In this document: positions 30,705 through 40,293 of the stretch, in pieces
Numbering within the stretch: the stretch's first letter is position 1
How the letters are laid out: every line of letters begins with the position of its first letter
Origin: Parafrankia discariae
GTDB lineage: Bacteria > Actinomycetota > Actinomycetes > Frankiales > Frankiaceae
Direction of reading: 5' to 3'
Assembly (NCBI RefSeq): GCF_000373365.1
Contig: NZ_KB891203.1
Span: 1-64,000 of the forward strand
Length of the DNA: 64,000 bases
Notes under the pieces: model-generated
Databases searched by the model: none
What the model was told of the DNA's origin: nothing
Seen by the model: only the letters and a program-made list of their open reading frames with translations
Position numbers and translations under genes: made by a program

Positions 30705-31043
30705 CAGAGATTACGCCTCTCCGTTAGGCACGTCACACGGGGGCGCCTGGGCGCCCACCGGCGTGTCACGCCGTACCCGGCCAGCCGGGGGCGGGTGTGG
30801 GCGTCCGGTGAGCCGGGGCGTATCTCCCCGTGGCCGTAGGCGAGGGTGGCTGCCCGGCGCTCACGCATATGGGTAGATTGCAGCCCGACGCCGAGCGTTC
30901 GACCTGCTCGGACCAGAGGATTGGTCCGAGCCGACAGGCGGGGCCCGGCCTCGTCGGTCGATCGTCGCGGCCGGGCCGGTCCGGGATGCGAACCATCAGG
31001 TTCGACCGGCGCACGTCTGCTCCTGGCCTGTGGGGGGTCACGC
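30705..31043. other. divergent intergenic region, no recognised signal
   Basis: Upstream of the DUF5999 gene and of the glycosyltransferase gene, so it should hold both promoters. The 30700-30735 part (TTACGCCTCTCCGTTAGGC) is less G/C-rich and may contain the DUF5999 promoter. An in-frame upstream ATG at 30846 would extend the glycosyltransferase but looks non-coding. Confidence 0.4.
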
Positions 31044-32594
31044 ATGGTGAACGACTCGCGTACCACCGGCGGTCCGCCGCCGGAGACCGTCGGCCCGCTC
31101 GCCGTCGGCCCGCTCGCCGCCGACACCGACCGCGCCGACGGCGGTGATCCCGCCGACCGCCTCGAGGTCTCCGTCGTCATGCCGTGTCTGAACGAGGCGG
31201 AGTCGGTCGGCGTCTGCGTCCGCAAGGCGCTGGCCGGGCTGGCCGCCGCCGGGGTCGCGGGCGAGGTCGTCGTGGTCGACAACGGCTCGACCGACGGCTC
31301 CGCCGCGGTGGCGGCCGCGGCCGGCGCCCGGGTCGTCGCCGAGTCCCGGCGAGGCTACGGCAACGCCTACCTCGCCGGCTTCGCCGCCGCGCACGGCCGT
31401 TTCCTGGTCATGGGCGACTCCGACGACACCTACGACTTCGCCGACCTCGGCGCGCTGCTCGCCCCGCTGCGCGCCGGGCGCGCCGACTACGTGCTGGGCT
31501 CCCGCTTCGCGGGGGAGATCCTGCCCGGCGCCATGCCCTGGCTGCACCGGTACGTCGGCAACCCGCTGCTCACCGGCATCCTGAACCGCCTGTTCGACGT
31601 CCGCTCGTCCGACGCCCATTCCGGGATGCGGGCCTTCACCAGGGACGCCTACCGGCGGATGCGGCTGCGCTGCGAGGGCATGGAGCTCGCCTCCGAGCTC
31701 GTCATCGCCGCGCGCCGGGCCGAGCTGCGGATCGAGGAGGTGCCGATCACCTATCACCCGCGGGTAGGGGCGTCGAAGCTCCACTCCCTGCGGGACGGTT
31801 GGCGCCACCTGCGGTTCATGCTGCTGCTGGCGCCCAGGCACCTGTTCGTCCTGCCCGGCCTGGTCCTGTTCGGGCTGGGCACGGCCGGCCAGCTGGCGCT
31901 CCTGCCCGGTTCGCTCGACGTCGGCTTCCACCGGCTCGACCTGCACTTCTCCGTACTGTTCGCGCTGATCGCGCTCCTCGGTTGGCAGCTGGTGCTGCTC
32001 GGGGTCTTCGCCGACGTCCACAACCACGCCGCGGGGTGGCAGGAGCGCCGCCGCTGGCCGCTGACGTCGATCCACCGCCGTTTCACGCTGGAGCGGGGTC
32101 TGGCGGCCGGGGGCCTCCTGTTCACCGTCGGCTTCGCGATCGACTGCGTCATACTCGCCCGATGGCTGGCGAACTCGATGGGGCCGCTCAACGAGCTGCG
32201 TCCCGCCCTGCTCGCCATGTCGCTGATGGTCCTCGGCGCGCAGACCGCCTTCGGGTCGTTCTTCCTGCGGTTGGTGACGGCCGGGCCGAGCGGCGGCCAC
32301 GGCCGGGCCGGCTGGGCGCCCTCGACCGGACCCGCCGCCTCGGTCCCAGCCTCGACCGGTGCCGGTGCCGCGGCACCGGGTTCGGGCTCGGGCTCGGGCA
32401 TCGCCGGCCCGTCGGAGGCCTCCCCGCCGGTCGGGGCGGCGGGTCCGACGGCTCCGACCGGGACACCGGCGCCAGACGGAGGAGCGGGTCAGCCCACCCG
32501 TACCGGTCCGGAAAGCCATGAGAACGACGAGGAGGCGGCGTTCCTCGCCGCGCCCCCACCCGCCCGCGGGGGAATTCCCGCCCACCAGCACTGA
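31044..32594 (+). CDS. GT2-family glycosyltransferase with C-terminal membrane helices
   Basis: A 516-residue protein. Residues 40-265 form a GT-A fold with V-S-V-V-M-P-C-L-N-E-A-E-S, V-V-V-D-N-G-S-T-D-G-S, and the metal/nucleotide motif M-G-D-S-D-D-T-Y-D-F; the layout matches polyprenyl-phosphate glucose/mannose synthases (DPM-like). Three to four membrane helices follow (about 275-400), then a Pro/Ser/Gly-rich tail. It should make a polyprenyl-linked sugar donor at the inner face of the membrane. ATG 31044 follows GGGGGTC. The next gene, a membrane glycosyltransferase, starts 21 bp later and may use that donor. Confidence 0.88.
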   Translation: MVNDSRTTGGPPPETVGPLAVGPLAADTDRADGGDPADRLEVSVVMPCLNEAESVGVCVRKALAGLAAAGVAGEVVVVDNGSTDGSAAVAAAAGARVVAESRRGYGNAYLAGFAAAHGRFLVMGDSDDTYDFADLGALLAPLRAGRADYVLGSRFAGEILPGAMPWLHRYVGNPLLTGILNRLFDVRSSDAHSGMRAFTRDAYRRMRLRCEGMELASELVIAARRAELRIEEVPITYHPRVGASKLHSLRDGWRHLRFMLLLAPRHLFVLPGLVLFGLGTAGQLALLPGSLDVGFHRLDLHFSVLFALIALLGWQLVLLGVFADVHNHAAGWQERRRWPLTSIHRRFTLERGLAAGGLLFTVGFAIDCVILARWLANSMGPLNELRPALLAMSLMVLGAQTAFGSFFLRLVTAGPSGGHGRAGWAPSTGPAASVPASTGAGAAAPGSGSGSGIAGPSEASPPVGAAGPTAPTGTPAPDGGAGQPTRTGPESHENDEEAAFLAAPPPARGGIPAHQH

Positions 32595-32615
32595 GCGCTC
32601 CGAGCGGGTCTCACC

Positions 32616-35150
32616 GTGATCCACATACACAATCGGGGGCCCAAAGGGGACCATTTGGACAATTCCGCGGAACGATCGTGGACCATGGGTGCCGTGACGG
32701 CATCTGGACAGCTCCACGCCTCCGGACCCCGCGGCGCGCTGGAGGTCCCCGGCCGATCCCGACCCGGCGACGGCGACGCCTGGACCACGCCCGCGGTGAG
32801 CCCGGCGACCGGTGACGACGGGGGTGGCGCCGGGGGCGGCGCCGGCCACCACGTCGCCCAGGGGCCGGCCGTGGGCCCGTTCGAGCTCGAGCCCGAGTTC
32901 GCGACCGAGCCCCACTCCGAGCCGACCCGACGAGGGCGGCCGCGCCGGCGGTCAGCCTCCGGACGGCGCTCCCCGCTCGCCCGACACTCCGTCTTCGGCG
33001 TTCTCCTGTTCGCCGGCGTCGTGCTCCGGCTCGTCACCACCTACGCCTACCGACCCGCCTTCGAGTTCAACGGCGACTCGTACGCGTACATCCGACTCAC
33101 CCGGCTGTCAGAACCGGACCCGATGCGCCCGGCTGGCTACCCGGCGTTCCTGCGCGCCCTGAGCGAGACCGGGGCCGACCTGTGGGTCGTCCCCCTGGCA
33201 CAGCACGTACTCGGGCTCCTGCTCGCGACGGCCCTCTACGTGCTGCTCGTCCACCGCAGGGTGGCCGCGCCGATCGCCGCGCTCGCCACCGCGCCGATCC
33301 TGCTCGACGCCTACCAGATCGTGATCGAGCACTTCGTGATGGCCGAGACGCTCTTCGCCGTCCTCCTCGTCGCCGCCGTCGTCGCGCTGATGTGGTCGCG
33401 CCGGCCGTCGGTGTGGGCGTTCGCCCTGGCCGGGCTGCTCCTCGGCGCGTCGGGCCTGGTGCGCACGATCGGCGTGGCCGTCGGCCTGCTGGCCTTCGGC
33501 TACGTGGTGCTGCGCCGGGTCGGCTGGCTGCGGGTCGGGGTCTTCGCCGTCTTCCTGGCCGCGCCGCTGATCGCGTACGCGTCCTGGTTCCAGTCCGCGC
33601 ACGGGAAGATCGGGCTCACCGGGGGTGACGCCGCCTGGCTGTACGGCCGGGTCGCCCCGATCGCCGACTGCGCCCAGCTCGACCTCGAACCCGCCCAGCT
33701 CTCGCTGTGCTCCCCGCACCCGGTCGGCGAGCGGCCCGACCCGAGCTACTACGTCTGGGACCGCAACAGCCCGAGCAATCAGCTCGACGTCCCCGCCGAC
33801 GAACGCGACCGGCTCCTGAACGACTTCTCCCGGCAGGTCATCACCCGGCAGCCCGTCGACTACCTGCGCATGGTCGGCTCCGACATCGCGCACTACTTCG
33901 AGCCGGGGCGCCGCGTCGGGCCCCGGGACTGGCCGGACGCCACCTGGCGCTTCCCGACCGCTGACGAGCCCGGCTACCTGCACAACGACGAACCGCTGCT
34001 CGGCCTGCACGGGGAGGACGACCGGCCGGACCGGACCGTGATCGAGCCCTGGGCCGGCGATCTGCGCGCCTACCAGAGCCGGGGCTTCACCCCCGGCCCG
34101 GCGCTCGCCGTGGCCGGCGTCCTGGGCCTGCTCGCCTGCCTGGCCGCCCTGCCCCGGGTCGTTCCGGCGGGCCTGCGCGGAGGTGACGGGCGGGCCCGCT
34201 GGCACGACCTGACCGCGGAACGCCGGCGCACCGGCGCCGACTGCCTGTTCCTGGTCGCCGCCGGGGCGACGATGATCGTCGTCCCCGCGGCCACCGTCTG
34301 CTTCGACTACCGGTACCTGCTGCCGGCGCTGTTCCTGCTGCCGCCGGCCGCCGCGCTCGCCGTCCGGCAGGGCCACCTGCTGGTCGTCGCGTGGCGTGAG
34401 CGGCGCGAGGCCACCGAGACCCCCTGGCGGACGCCTCCCGGCCCGGCCGGCCTCGGCCCGGCCGGGCCGGACACCGACGGCGACCCGTCCGCTCCCGACC
34501 CGTTCGACACCGCCGAGGCCGGTCCGACCGGCGGCGGGGCGGCTCGCGGCGGGGCGGCTGGCGGCGGGGCGGCTGGCGGCGGGGCCGCCGGTTTCGGCCC
34601 GCCGGGTGATCGCGACGATCCGGACGCCCCGTTCGCCCTCGGCGGTCTCGGCGCGCCGCCGGGTGGCGTGAAGCCGCCCGTCCCGCCGACAGCGCCCATC
34701 CCACCGACAGCGCCGCAGCCACCGGCAGCGCCGCAGCCACCGGCAGCGGCGAAGCCGGCGGGGCCGACGCCGCCGACGGATCCGGCCCCGCCGGCGGCGT
34801 CGGCCAGGCCGGCCCCGCTGCGCAGTGGGCCGAACCCGGGCGCGGCGGCGGCGCGGCGGCGGAACCCGTCCGGGACACCGCCCCTGCCGAAGCGTGCGCC
34901 CGGGGTCACCCTCGAGGAGAGGAACCGCCGGTCACGCCCCGACCCGGCCGGCGGAGCCGCCCCGGAGACCCCGCCCGGGCGGGCCACACCGCGACTCCGA
35001 CCGGTGAGCCTCGGTCCGGACGCCCGGATGCCCACCCCGGGCAGCCGGCCCGCGGCGCGCGGCCCGGCCCCGAACGCCTGGGACGACCCGACGGCGCCGC
35101 CTACGAAAGCCGAGCCCGATGCCGGGGACGATCCGACCTTCCCCGGTTGA
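32616..35150 (+). CDS. multi-pass membrane glycosyltransferase (GT39/PMT-like)
   Basis: An 844-residue protein. A disordered N-terminus of about 120 residues precedes roughly nine to ten membrane helices (130-345 and 510-610), with the short D-x-Y motif G-D-S-Y-A-Y-I-R-L-T in the first outer loop, as in ArnT/PMT-type GT-C enzymes using polyprenyl-phosphate sugars. A large outer loop (345-500) separates the helix groups, and a Pro/Ala/Gly-rich cytoplasmic tail carries GGGAA-type repeats (34530-34590) and P-P-A-A-P-Q repeats. GTG 32616 is used; ATG 32685 is an alternative start. It probably transfers sugars made available by the upstream synthase. Confidence 0.78.
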   Translation: MIHIHNRGPKGDHLDNSAERSWTMGAVTASGQLHASGPRGALEVPGRSRPGDGDAWTTPAVSPATGDDGGGAGGGAGHHVAQGPAVGPFELEPEFATEPHSEPTRRGRPRRRSASGRRSPLARHSVFGVLLFAGVVLRLVTTYAYRPAFEFNGDSYAYIRLTRLSEPDPMRPAGYPAFLRALSETGADLWVVPLAQHVLGLLLATALYVLLVHRRVAAPIAALATAPILLDAYQIVIEHFVMAETLFAVLLVAAVVALMWSRRPSVWAFALAGLLLGASGLVRTIGVAVGLLAFGYVVLRRVGWLRVGVFAVFLAAPLIAYASWFQSAHGKIGLTGGDAAWLYGRVAPIADCAQLDLEPAQLSLCSPHPVGERPDPSYYVWDRNSPSNQLDVPADERDRLLNDFSRQVITRQPVDYLRMVGSDIAHYFEPGRRVGPRDWPDATWRFPTADEPGYLHNDEPLLGLHGEDDRPDRTVIEPWAGDLRAYQSRGFTPGPALAVAGVLGLLACLAALPRVVPAGLRGGDGRARWHDLTAERRRTGADCLFLVAAGATMIVVPAATVCFDYRYLLPALFLLPPAAALAVRQGHLLVVAWRERREATETPWRTPPGPAGLGPAGPDTDGDPSAPDPFDTAEAGPTGGGAARGGAAGGGAAGGGAAGFGPPGDRDDPDAPFALGGLGAPPGGVKPPVPPTAPIPPTAPQPPAAPQPPAAAKPAGPTPPTDPAPPAASARPAPLRSGPNPGAAAARRRNPSGTPPLPKRAPGVTLEERNRRSRPDPAGGAAPETPPGRATPRLRPVSLGPDARMPTPGSRPAARGPAPNAWDDPTAPPTKAEPDAGDDPTFPG

Positions 35151-35567
35151 TCAGCGCCAGCCGAGCAGGCGGGGCCCGTCGATGCGGGGGCAGGCGTCCA
35201 CGACCACGTCGAGCCCGGCGTCGCGGGCGCGGGCCTGCGCGGCCTCGTCCCGAACGTCAAGCTGCGTCCAGATCGCGCCGGCGCCGATCTTCACCGCCTC
35301 GTCGATGACCTCGCCCACCAGGTCGGACCGCACGAAGAGATCCACCACGTCGACCGGGAACGGGATCTCGCCGAGCGTCGCGTAGCCCTGCTCGCCGGCG
35401 ATCACCGGCGCCGAGGGGTGCACCGGGATCGTCCGCTTCCCGTGCCTGCGCAGGTACTCGGCGACCCCGTAGGCCGCGCGCGAGGTGTTCTCGGACAGCC
35501 CGACGACCGCCCAGACCCCGGTGTCGGCGAGGACCCTGCGCTTGACCGCATCCGTGTTCTCCGTCAT
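35151..35567 (-). CDS. CoA-binding protein (YccU-like)
   Basis: A 138-residue Rossmann-fold CoA-binding protein: W-A-V-V-G-L-S-E-N-T-S-R-A-A-Y-G-V-A near residues 19-36 is the nucleotide loop, and I-P-V-H-P-S, F-P-V-D-V-V-D-L-F-V-R and G-A-G-A-I-W-T-Q-L follow in family order. These proteins bind CoA but usually have no known reaction. ATG 35567 is preferred; a longer frame to 35606 exists. It converges with the glycosyltransferase gene with no gap. Confidence 0.88.
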   Translation of the reverse strand: MTENTDAVKRRVLADTGVWAVVGLSENTSRAAYGVAEYLRRHGKRTIPVHPSAPVIAGEQGYATLGEIPFPVDVVDLFVRSDLVGEVIDEAVKIGAGAIWTQLDVRDEAAQARARDAGLDVVVDACPRIDGPRLLGWR

Positions 35568-35625
35568 GGACGGTTCCAACCCCTGGCCCAGCACGGACAA
35601 TCCCACGGCCCCGCCGCCGGACCGG

Positions 35626-36333
35626 TCAGCCGCGGGTCACGTGGTCCTCCGCGGCGGCGAGGACGATCTCGGCGGTGAGCCCCGCGATCGCGTCCACGCG
35701 CGCCGACGCCAACGCCAGCGCGTCCGGACCGGGTGGGAAGTGCTCGTTCGGGACGGCCACGACGGCCAGGCCCGCGGCCGAGGCCGCCCGCAGCCCGTTC
35801 GCCGAATCCTCGACGGCGACCACCACACCGGCCGCCGCGCCGGGCGGCACCCGCAGTCGGCGGACGGCTTCCAGGTACACGTCGGGCGCGGGTTTGCCCC
35901 GGGCGACCTCTTCGGAGGAGACGACCTGGCGGAACTCCCCCGCCAGCCCGGCCCGGTCCAGCACCAGCTCGATGAGCGTCCGCGGGGACGAGCTCGCCAC
36001 GGCCAGCGGCCAGCGCCGCGCGAGTGCCCGCACCGTCGCCACGGCGCCCGGAAGCAGCGGCGGCGCGTCACCGTAGCGTTCCGCGACCCGCCGGCGTACC
36101 TCGGCCGCGATCTCCTCAGCGCTGTCACCGGCACCCAGCTCGACCAGGTGACCGGACCACTCCGCGGTGGACATCCCCATCATCCGGGCGGTGCTGTCGG
36201 CCGCCCAGCGGCCCCCACGCTCGGTCACGAAGGCCCGCCGGACCTCGTCCCACACCTGCTCGGAATCGATCAGTACACCGTCGAGATCGAAGATGACGGC
36301 CTGGACGGGGACGGGTGCGGGAGGGAGAGCCAC
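35626..36333 (-). CDS. HAD phosphatase, beta-phosphoglucomutase-like
   Basis: A 235-residue HAD subfamily IA enzyme. Motif I is F-D-L-D-G-V-L with I-D-S-E, motif II A-S-S-S-P (about 115), motif III the Lys of G-K-P-A-P-D, motif IV V-E-D-S-A-N-G. A helical cap lies between I and II. Relatives are sugar-phosphate phosphatases or phosphoglucomutases; the substrate is not predictable here. GTG 36333 has AGGATGG upstream; ATG 36363 is an alternative. It is divergent from the RelE-like toxin gene. Confidence 0.85.
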   Translation of the reverse strand: MALPPAPVPVQAVIFDLDGVLIDSEQVWDEVRRAFVTERGGRWAADSTARMMGMSTAEWSGHLVELGAGDSAEEIAAEVRRRVAERYGDAPPLLPGAVATVRALARRWPLAVASSSPRTLIELVLDRAGLAGEFRQVVSSEEVARGKPAPDVYLEAVRRLRVPPGAAAGVVVAVEDSANGLRAASAAGLAVVAVPNEHFPPGPDALALASARVDAIAGLTAEIVLAAAEDHVTRG

Positions 36334-36431
36334 CGGCCCATCCTGCCGGGCCGTTCTCCCCATGGTGCGGCCGTTCCGGCCGGTGTGGCATGACCCGGCG
36401 ATCGGCGAGCCGGAGACGTTAGGGTCAGCAG

Positions 36432-36509
36432 ATGCCCAACGCGCACCGCGTTCCAGCACCCGCCCAGGCCGCCGCCGGCCGCCCTGCCCCGGTCGACGTC
36501 CACCGATGA
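36432..36509 (+). CDS. 25-residue leader or antitoxin remnant before relE
   Basis: ATG 36432 follows AGGG and a -10-like GTTAGGGT, and the 25-codon frame ends in an ATGA overlap with the RelE-like gene. The peptide is Ala/Pro-rich and far too short for a normal RelB/Phd antitoxin. It may be a translational leader or the remnant of a lost antitoxin. Confidence 0.4.
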   Translation: MPNAHRVPAPAQAAAGRPAPVDVHR

Positions 36510-36784
36510 GCGACAAGCACGAGGTGACGCTGTCCCCCTCGGCGGAGCGGGACCTGGCGAAGCTGCCCGAGCTGCTCAGCGCCGAGGTACGCCGGTTCCT
36601 GGACGGGCCGCTGCGCAACGATCCCCGCAAGGCGGGTACGCCGCTCGCCGGCGAGAGCCAGGTGGGCATGTTCGAGGCGACCGGGCGCGGCTGGCGGGTG
36701 CTGTACCGGGTCGACGCGAACACCCGGACGGTCCGGGTGATGATCGTCGGGCGGCGGCAGACACCGTCCCGGCTGCCCTTCTGA
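36506..36784 (+). CDS. RelE/ParE-family toxin-like protein
   Basis: A 92-residue protein with the RelE fold order: V-T-L-S-P-S-A-E-R-D-L-A-K-L-P (helix 1), F-L-D-G-P-L, G-T-P-L-A-G, then the beta sheet G-R-G-W-R-V-L-Y-R-V-D and V-R-V-M-I-V-G-R-R. RelE-type toxins cut mRNA on the ribosome. ATG 36506 overlaps the short leader frame by 4 bp. No full-length antitoxin gene adjoins on either side, which is unusual. Confidence 0.8.
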   Translation: MSDKHEVTLSPSAERDLAKLPELLSAEVRRFLDGPLRNDPRKAGTPLAGESQVGMFEATGRGWRVLYRVDANTRTVRVMIVGRRQTPSRLPF

Positions 36785-36818
36785 GGGCGGCCGGCGGGCC
36801 CGCTGGGAGACGGGCCCG

Positions 36819-37400
36819 CTAGGAGACGTTGACGCCGAAGTCGAGCGCGATGCCGCGCAGGCCCGACGCGTAGCCCTGCCCGACGGCCCGGAACTTCCAC
36901 TCGGCGCCGTAGCGGTAGAGCTCACCGAAGATCATCGCGGTCTCGGTCGAGGCGTCCTCGGTGAGGTCGTACCGGGCGACCTCGGCGCCGGTCGTCGCGT
37001 CCGCCACCCGGATGAAGGCATCGCGGACCTGACCGAAGGTCTGCCGCCGGGCGTCCGCGTCGTAGATCGACACCGCGAAGACCACCTTGCTGGCCTGCGG
37101 GGAGAGGATCCGGAGATCGACGGTGATCTGCTCGTCGTCGCCCCCGCCGCCGCCCACGAGGTTGTCCCCCAGGTGGGTCACGGCGCCGTCCGGGCTGACC
37201 AGGTTGTTGAAGAACACGAAGTGGCTGTCCGACAGCACACGGCCTGAGTCACCCACGACGATCGCCGAGGCATCGAGGTCGTACGGCGCGCCGGTGGTCT
37301 GACGGACCTGCCAGCCGAGGCCGACGGTCACCGCCGTCAGGTTGGGCGCGACCTTGCTGAGCGAGACGTTCCCGCCTTTGGACAGCGACACCGAGGACAT
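36819..37400 (-). CDS. terD: TerD-family protein
   Basis: A 193-residue TerD protein with the expected [12 protein letters not shown] start, [24 protein letters not shown] and the D-D-E-Q-I calcium-binding blocks, then A-M-I-F-G-E-L-Y-R near the end. TerD binds Ca2+ and occurs in tellurite-resistance and stress clusters; a single copy without other ter genes suggests a general stress role. ATG 37400 lacks a good ribosome-binding site. It is divergent from the SMC operon, across a 359-bp gap. Confidence 0.92.
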   Translation of the reverse strand: MSSVSLSKGGNVSLSKVAPNLTAVTVGLGWQVRQTTGAPYDLDASAIVVGDSGRVLSDSHFVFFNNLVSPDGAVTHLGDNLVGGGGGDDEQITVDLRILSPQASKVVFAVSIYDADARRQTFGQVRDAFIRVADATTGAEVARYDLTEDASTETAMIFGELYRYGAEWKFRAVGQGYASGLRGIALDFGVNVS

Positions 37401-37759
37401 GTCGTGAGCGTAGTACCGCTCTCGGGCGCGCGGCATCCTCTCCCCCGCACTCGCCTCGTCCGCCCTCGCTCTGTTGTTCGGCCTGTTGTGCCGCCCCTGA
37501 TTCAGGCCGGCTCCTTGGACGGGGTCCGCGGGCCGGTCACCCACCGGCGGCCTGGTCCGGCACCTGCCCCGGCCAGGACCACACCTGCCCGCGCGGGGCC
37601 GGATCGACCCCCGGTTAGGGTGCCAGAGATGGAGATCCGCCAGGCACCGCCGGGCCCGGCCGAGCCGGCCCGCGCCGTGCCGGCCTGGGCTGTGTCGGCC
37701 CGTGCCGTCCCGTCCCGTGCCGTGTCGTGCCACGCGGTCGACCGGGACCGGGCCGGCCG
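37401..37759. promoter_or_regulatory. divergent region between terD and the SMC operon
   Basis: Holds the promoters of both. The part at 37670-37735 is a run of CCGTGCC/CCGTCCC-type near-repeats without clear symmetry; the part near 37461-37510 is somewhat less G/C-rich (TCTGTTGTTCGGCCTGTTG) and may contain a promoter. No gene, hairpin or operator is recognised. Confidence 0.4.
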
Positions 37760-39283
37760 ATGACCCCCACGACCACGGCGACCGTCGCACCCGCGGCGGT
37801 CGCCGACACCGGGATGACCCGGCGCCGCAAGGCACTCGCGCTCACCCAGCCGCTGCACGACCTGGACGCCAGGAAGTCGTACCTGGAGGGCGCCGACTTC
37901 GACGTCTACGCGATGGCCGAGCTCGCGCTGCACGCCATCGACCTGGTCACCGTGGCCATGGATTTCGACCGGGGTGCGGACCACGAGCAGGTGCTACGCA
38001 AACTCGTTCCGCTGGCCGCCGACCAGGCACCCGACCGGCCGCGGGCCGAACACGAGCGGGTCGCCCGGTGGGTGCTGAGCAACCTGATCAACGTCGGCAG
38101 CGTCGACCGCGGGTTTGACGTCATCTACGGCACCTACCGGGCCGACGGCCGCTACGTGCGCCGGCGGTTCGACTTCAAGTTGCTCGTCGAGCTGACGGGC
38201 AGCGGCGGCGAACTGTATCTGCGCGCCACGGACGAGGCGGTGACCGTCCTCGTCGGCGCGCTCGACACGGACGTGACCTCCGCGCAGATCGCGGCCGAGG
38301 TGACACTGGACAACCTGATCCGCCGCGGCCGACTGGCCGACGCCCGGACGGCGGCGGAGTCCGCGCGGTACCGGACCGTCCAGTACGCCGAGCAGCTGCG
38401 CCGCCAGCTCGACGCGACGCGACGCAACGTGCTGGCGGTGGACTGGCTGCGCGCGGTACCGGCGCTGCTGGACGAGGCGCTCAGCCACGTCGAGCAGCGG
38501 TACCGGCACGAGAACGCGATCCTGACCCACATCCGGCGCTACCGCGACGCGGCCGACGACGCCGATCACAAGCGGCAGGCCGCCGAGCTGGTCGCGATCG
38601 TGGCGGACTGCGTCCGCCGCCACACCCAGCTCCAGGCGCGCCTGCTCGAGGCGGGCGCGGTCTTCCGCGCCGAGCAGGATCGCCAGCAGTTCGCGGATGC
38701 CCCCGCGCGCGACGGGATCGACCTCTACACACAGATCCTGATGCCCGTCCTGGCCCTGCCGGTGACGACGGCGTCGGCTCCGGCCGCCGCGTTCTTCCCA
38801 GCCGCCGTGGGCGTACGCACGCCCCGGACCGTACGCCTCGTCGACCTGGTCGACGGACTCCTGGCGCCACCCACCGAGCAGGAGGTGCTCGGGCCTCCTG
38901 TGGTCGAGGCGGACCTGGTCTCGCTGCGCGAGCCGGCGCGGTTCGACGACGAGACCTGGTCGGCCGCGACGGCGATCCTGGAGATCGCGCCGGAGAAGCC
39001 GCGACGGCTGTCGGAGCTGCTCGCGCGGGCCCGGCGGGCGGGTGGCGCGGACGTGGCCGAGCTGGTGGTGCTGCTCGCCGCGCACGCGCTGAGCCCGCAG
39101 GTCTCCGCAGCCGCGCGCCAGGGTGACGACGTCGTGTCGGTCGCCGTCGATGACGGCGTCGAGCTGGATGACCCCTGGTTCGGTGGCGCCGACCTCCTCG
39201 TCGGCCGGGTACGTCTCGGAGCCGAGGGCGCCGATGCCGGCGACCTCGTTCCCCCACCCACCACGATCCGGAAACAGGCGTGA
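37760..39283 (+). CDS. MukF/JetA-like kleisin subunit
   Basis: A 507-residue mostly helical protein, first in a three-gene SMC operon. The N-terminal 200 residues look like winged-helix/dimerisation helices ([14 protein letters not shown] and [15 protein letters not shown]), the middle is a long charged helical bundle ([23 protein letters not shown]), and the C-terminal 120 residues form another small domain. The assignment rests on gene order (kleisin, wHTH, SMC), size and helical pattern; direct sequence similarity was not tested. ATG 37760 is used. The next gene overlaps as GTGA. Confidence 0.65.
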   Translation: MTPTTTATVAPAAVADTGMTRRRKALALTQPLHDLDARKSYLEGADFDVYAMAELALHAIDLVTVAMDFDRGADHEQVLRKLVPLAADQAPDRPRAEHERVARWVLSNLINVGSVDRGFDVIYGTYRADGRYVRRRFDFKLLVELTGSGGELYLRATDEAVTVLVGALDTDVTSAQIAAEVTLDNLIRRGRLADARTAAESARYRTVQYAEQLRRQLDATRRNVLAVDWLRAVPALLDEALSHVEQRYRHENAILTHIRRYRDAADDADHKRQAAELVAIVADCVRRHTQLQARLLEAGAVFRAEQDRQQFADAPARDGIDLYTQILMPVLALPVTTASAPAAAFFPAAVGVRTPRTVRLVDLVDGLLAPPTEQEVLGPPVVEADLVSLREPARFDDETWSAATAILEIAPEKPRRLSELLARARRAGGADVAELVVLLAAHALSPQVSAAARQGDDVVSVAVDDGVELDDPWFGGADLLVGRVRLGAEGADAGDLVPPPTTIRKQA

Positions 39284-40293
39284 CAACAACCCACGAGCCC
39301 GTCGCCGCGCCGGGGCACGCCCCGGGCGTGGCCAGCCCTCGTCCCGAGGCCCCCGCGGCGTTCCCGACCGCCGCGACCGCCGCGACCGCTCCCGAGGAGA
39401 CCACCGCCCCCGAACGGAACGCCCGGCGTGAGCACGGCGACGCGTTCGACGCGGCCCGTCTGATCGCCTACGGCCTGCGGCCGAAGCTGGTGCCGGCGCG
39501 GGACGGGGCGTACGCCGAGCTCGTGCGGCGGCATCTGCGGGACCAGGAGTTCGCGGCGCTGACCCAGGCCGTCGCGGGTGGCCTCGGGCTGGTCGTCCTG
39601 GACGTGGCGGAGCGGGCCGGACTGGTGGTCGCGGGAGCCGAGGACTCCGCCTTCACCGTCCGGATGACGGACTACGCGCGGCGGGCCGGCGGTGAGCACC
39701 GGTCGGCCGAGCGTCTTCTGCACGCGATCGCGCAGCTCGCCGTCGCCGCGATCGCGTTCCCCCGACCGGCCGACCTGCTCGACGACTCCTATGTGGGCCG
39801 GGTCAGTGTCGAGGGAGTGGACGCGTTCGTCCGCGAGGCCTGCCGGCTGCTCGCGGAGCGGGTCGCCGCCGACCCGGACGCCGGCTCGGACACCGAGGCC
39901 GACCCGGTGGACGGCCGGCGGACACTCGAGGCCGCCTGGCGCCTGTACGCGCGCCGCCCGGCGGCGGGGACGACTCGGGACGCCCGCCGGCTCGCCGGGT
40001 CGACCACCGGGATCATCGCCCGGGCGATGAGCTTCCTCGCCGACTCCGGCTGCCTGGTGGCGGTGAGCGAGCAGGCCGGTGGCACGTTCCGCACCACGGC
40101 GCGCTATCAGATACAGGTGCGCGAGCTGGCGGCCGACGCGGCACTGGAGGAACTGCTCGACCTCGGCGTGGTGACGGTGGCCGACGGCTCGGGGGGTGTC
40201 CGGGTGCTCGAGGCCGAGCCCGTTCTGCCCGGCACCGAGGCCGGCCGGACGAGTGGGCCACCGCACGTGGCACCGGAGGCGGACGATGTTTGA
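39280..40293 (+). CDS. MukE/JetB-like winged-helix subunit
   Basis: A 337-residue protein with a disordered Pro/Ala-rich N-terminus of about 50 residues, then two winged-helix-like domains: F-D-A-A-R-L-I-A-Y-G-L near 60 and R-R-L-A-G-S-T-T-G-I-I-A-R-A-M-S-F-L-A-D-S-G-C-L-V around 240, followed by R-Y-Q-I-Q-V-R-E-L. MukE-type proteins bridge kleisin and DNA. The GTG at 39280 overlaps the upstream stop by 4 bp and the next gene starts 8 bp before this stop, so stoichiometry is probably set by translational coupling. Family inferred from operon context. Confidence 0.6.
   Translation: MTTTHEPVAAPGHAPGVASPRPEAPAAFPTAATAATAPEETTAPERNARREHGDAFDAARLIAYGLRPKLVPARDGAYAELVRRHLRDQEFAALTQAVAGGLGLVVLDVAERAGLVVAGAEDSAFTVRMTDYARRAGGEHRSAERLLHAIAQLAVAAIAFPRPADLLDDSYVGRVSVEGVDAFVREACRLLAERVAADPDAGSDTEADPVDGRRTLEAAWRLYARRPAAGTTRDARRLAGSTTGIIARAMSFLADSGCLVAVSEQAGGTFRTTARYQIQVRELAADAALEELLDLGVVTVADGSGGVRVLEAEPVLPGTEAGRTSGPPHVAPEADDV

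Noticed and set aside
30705-31043. A riboswitch before the glycosyltransferase gene
   Set aside because: I looked for conserved aptamer blocks and found none; only a possible promoter patch remains.
33108-34376. A long minus-strand frame opposite the GT39-like gene
   Set aside because: Shadow of the membrane glycosyltransferase, whose helices and motif are clear.
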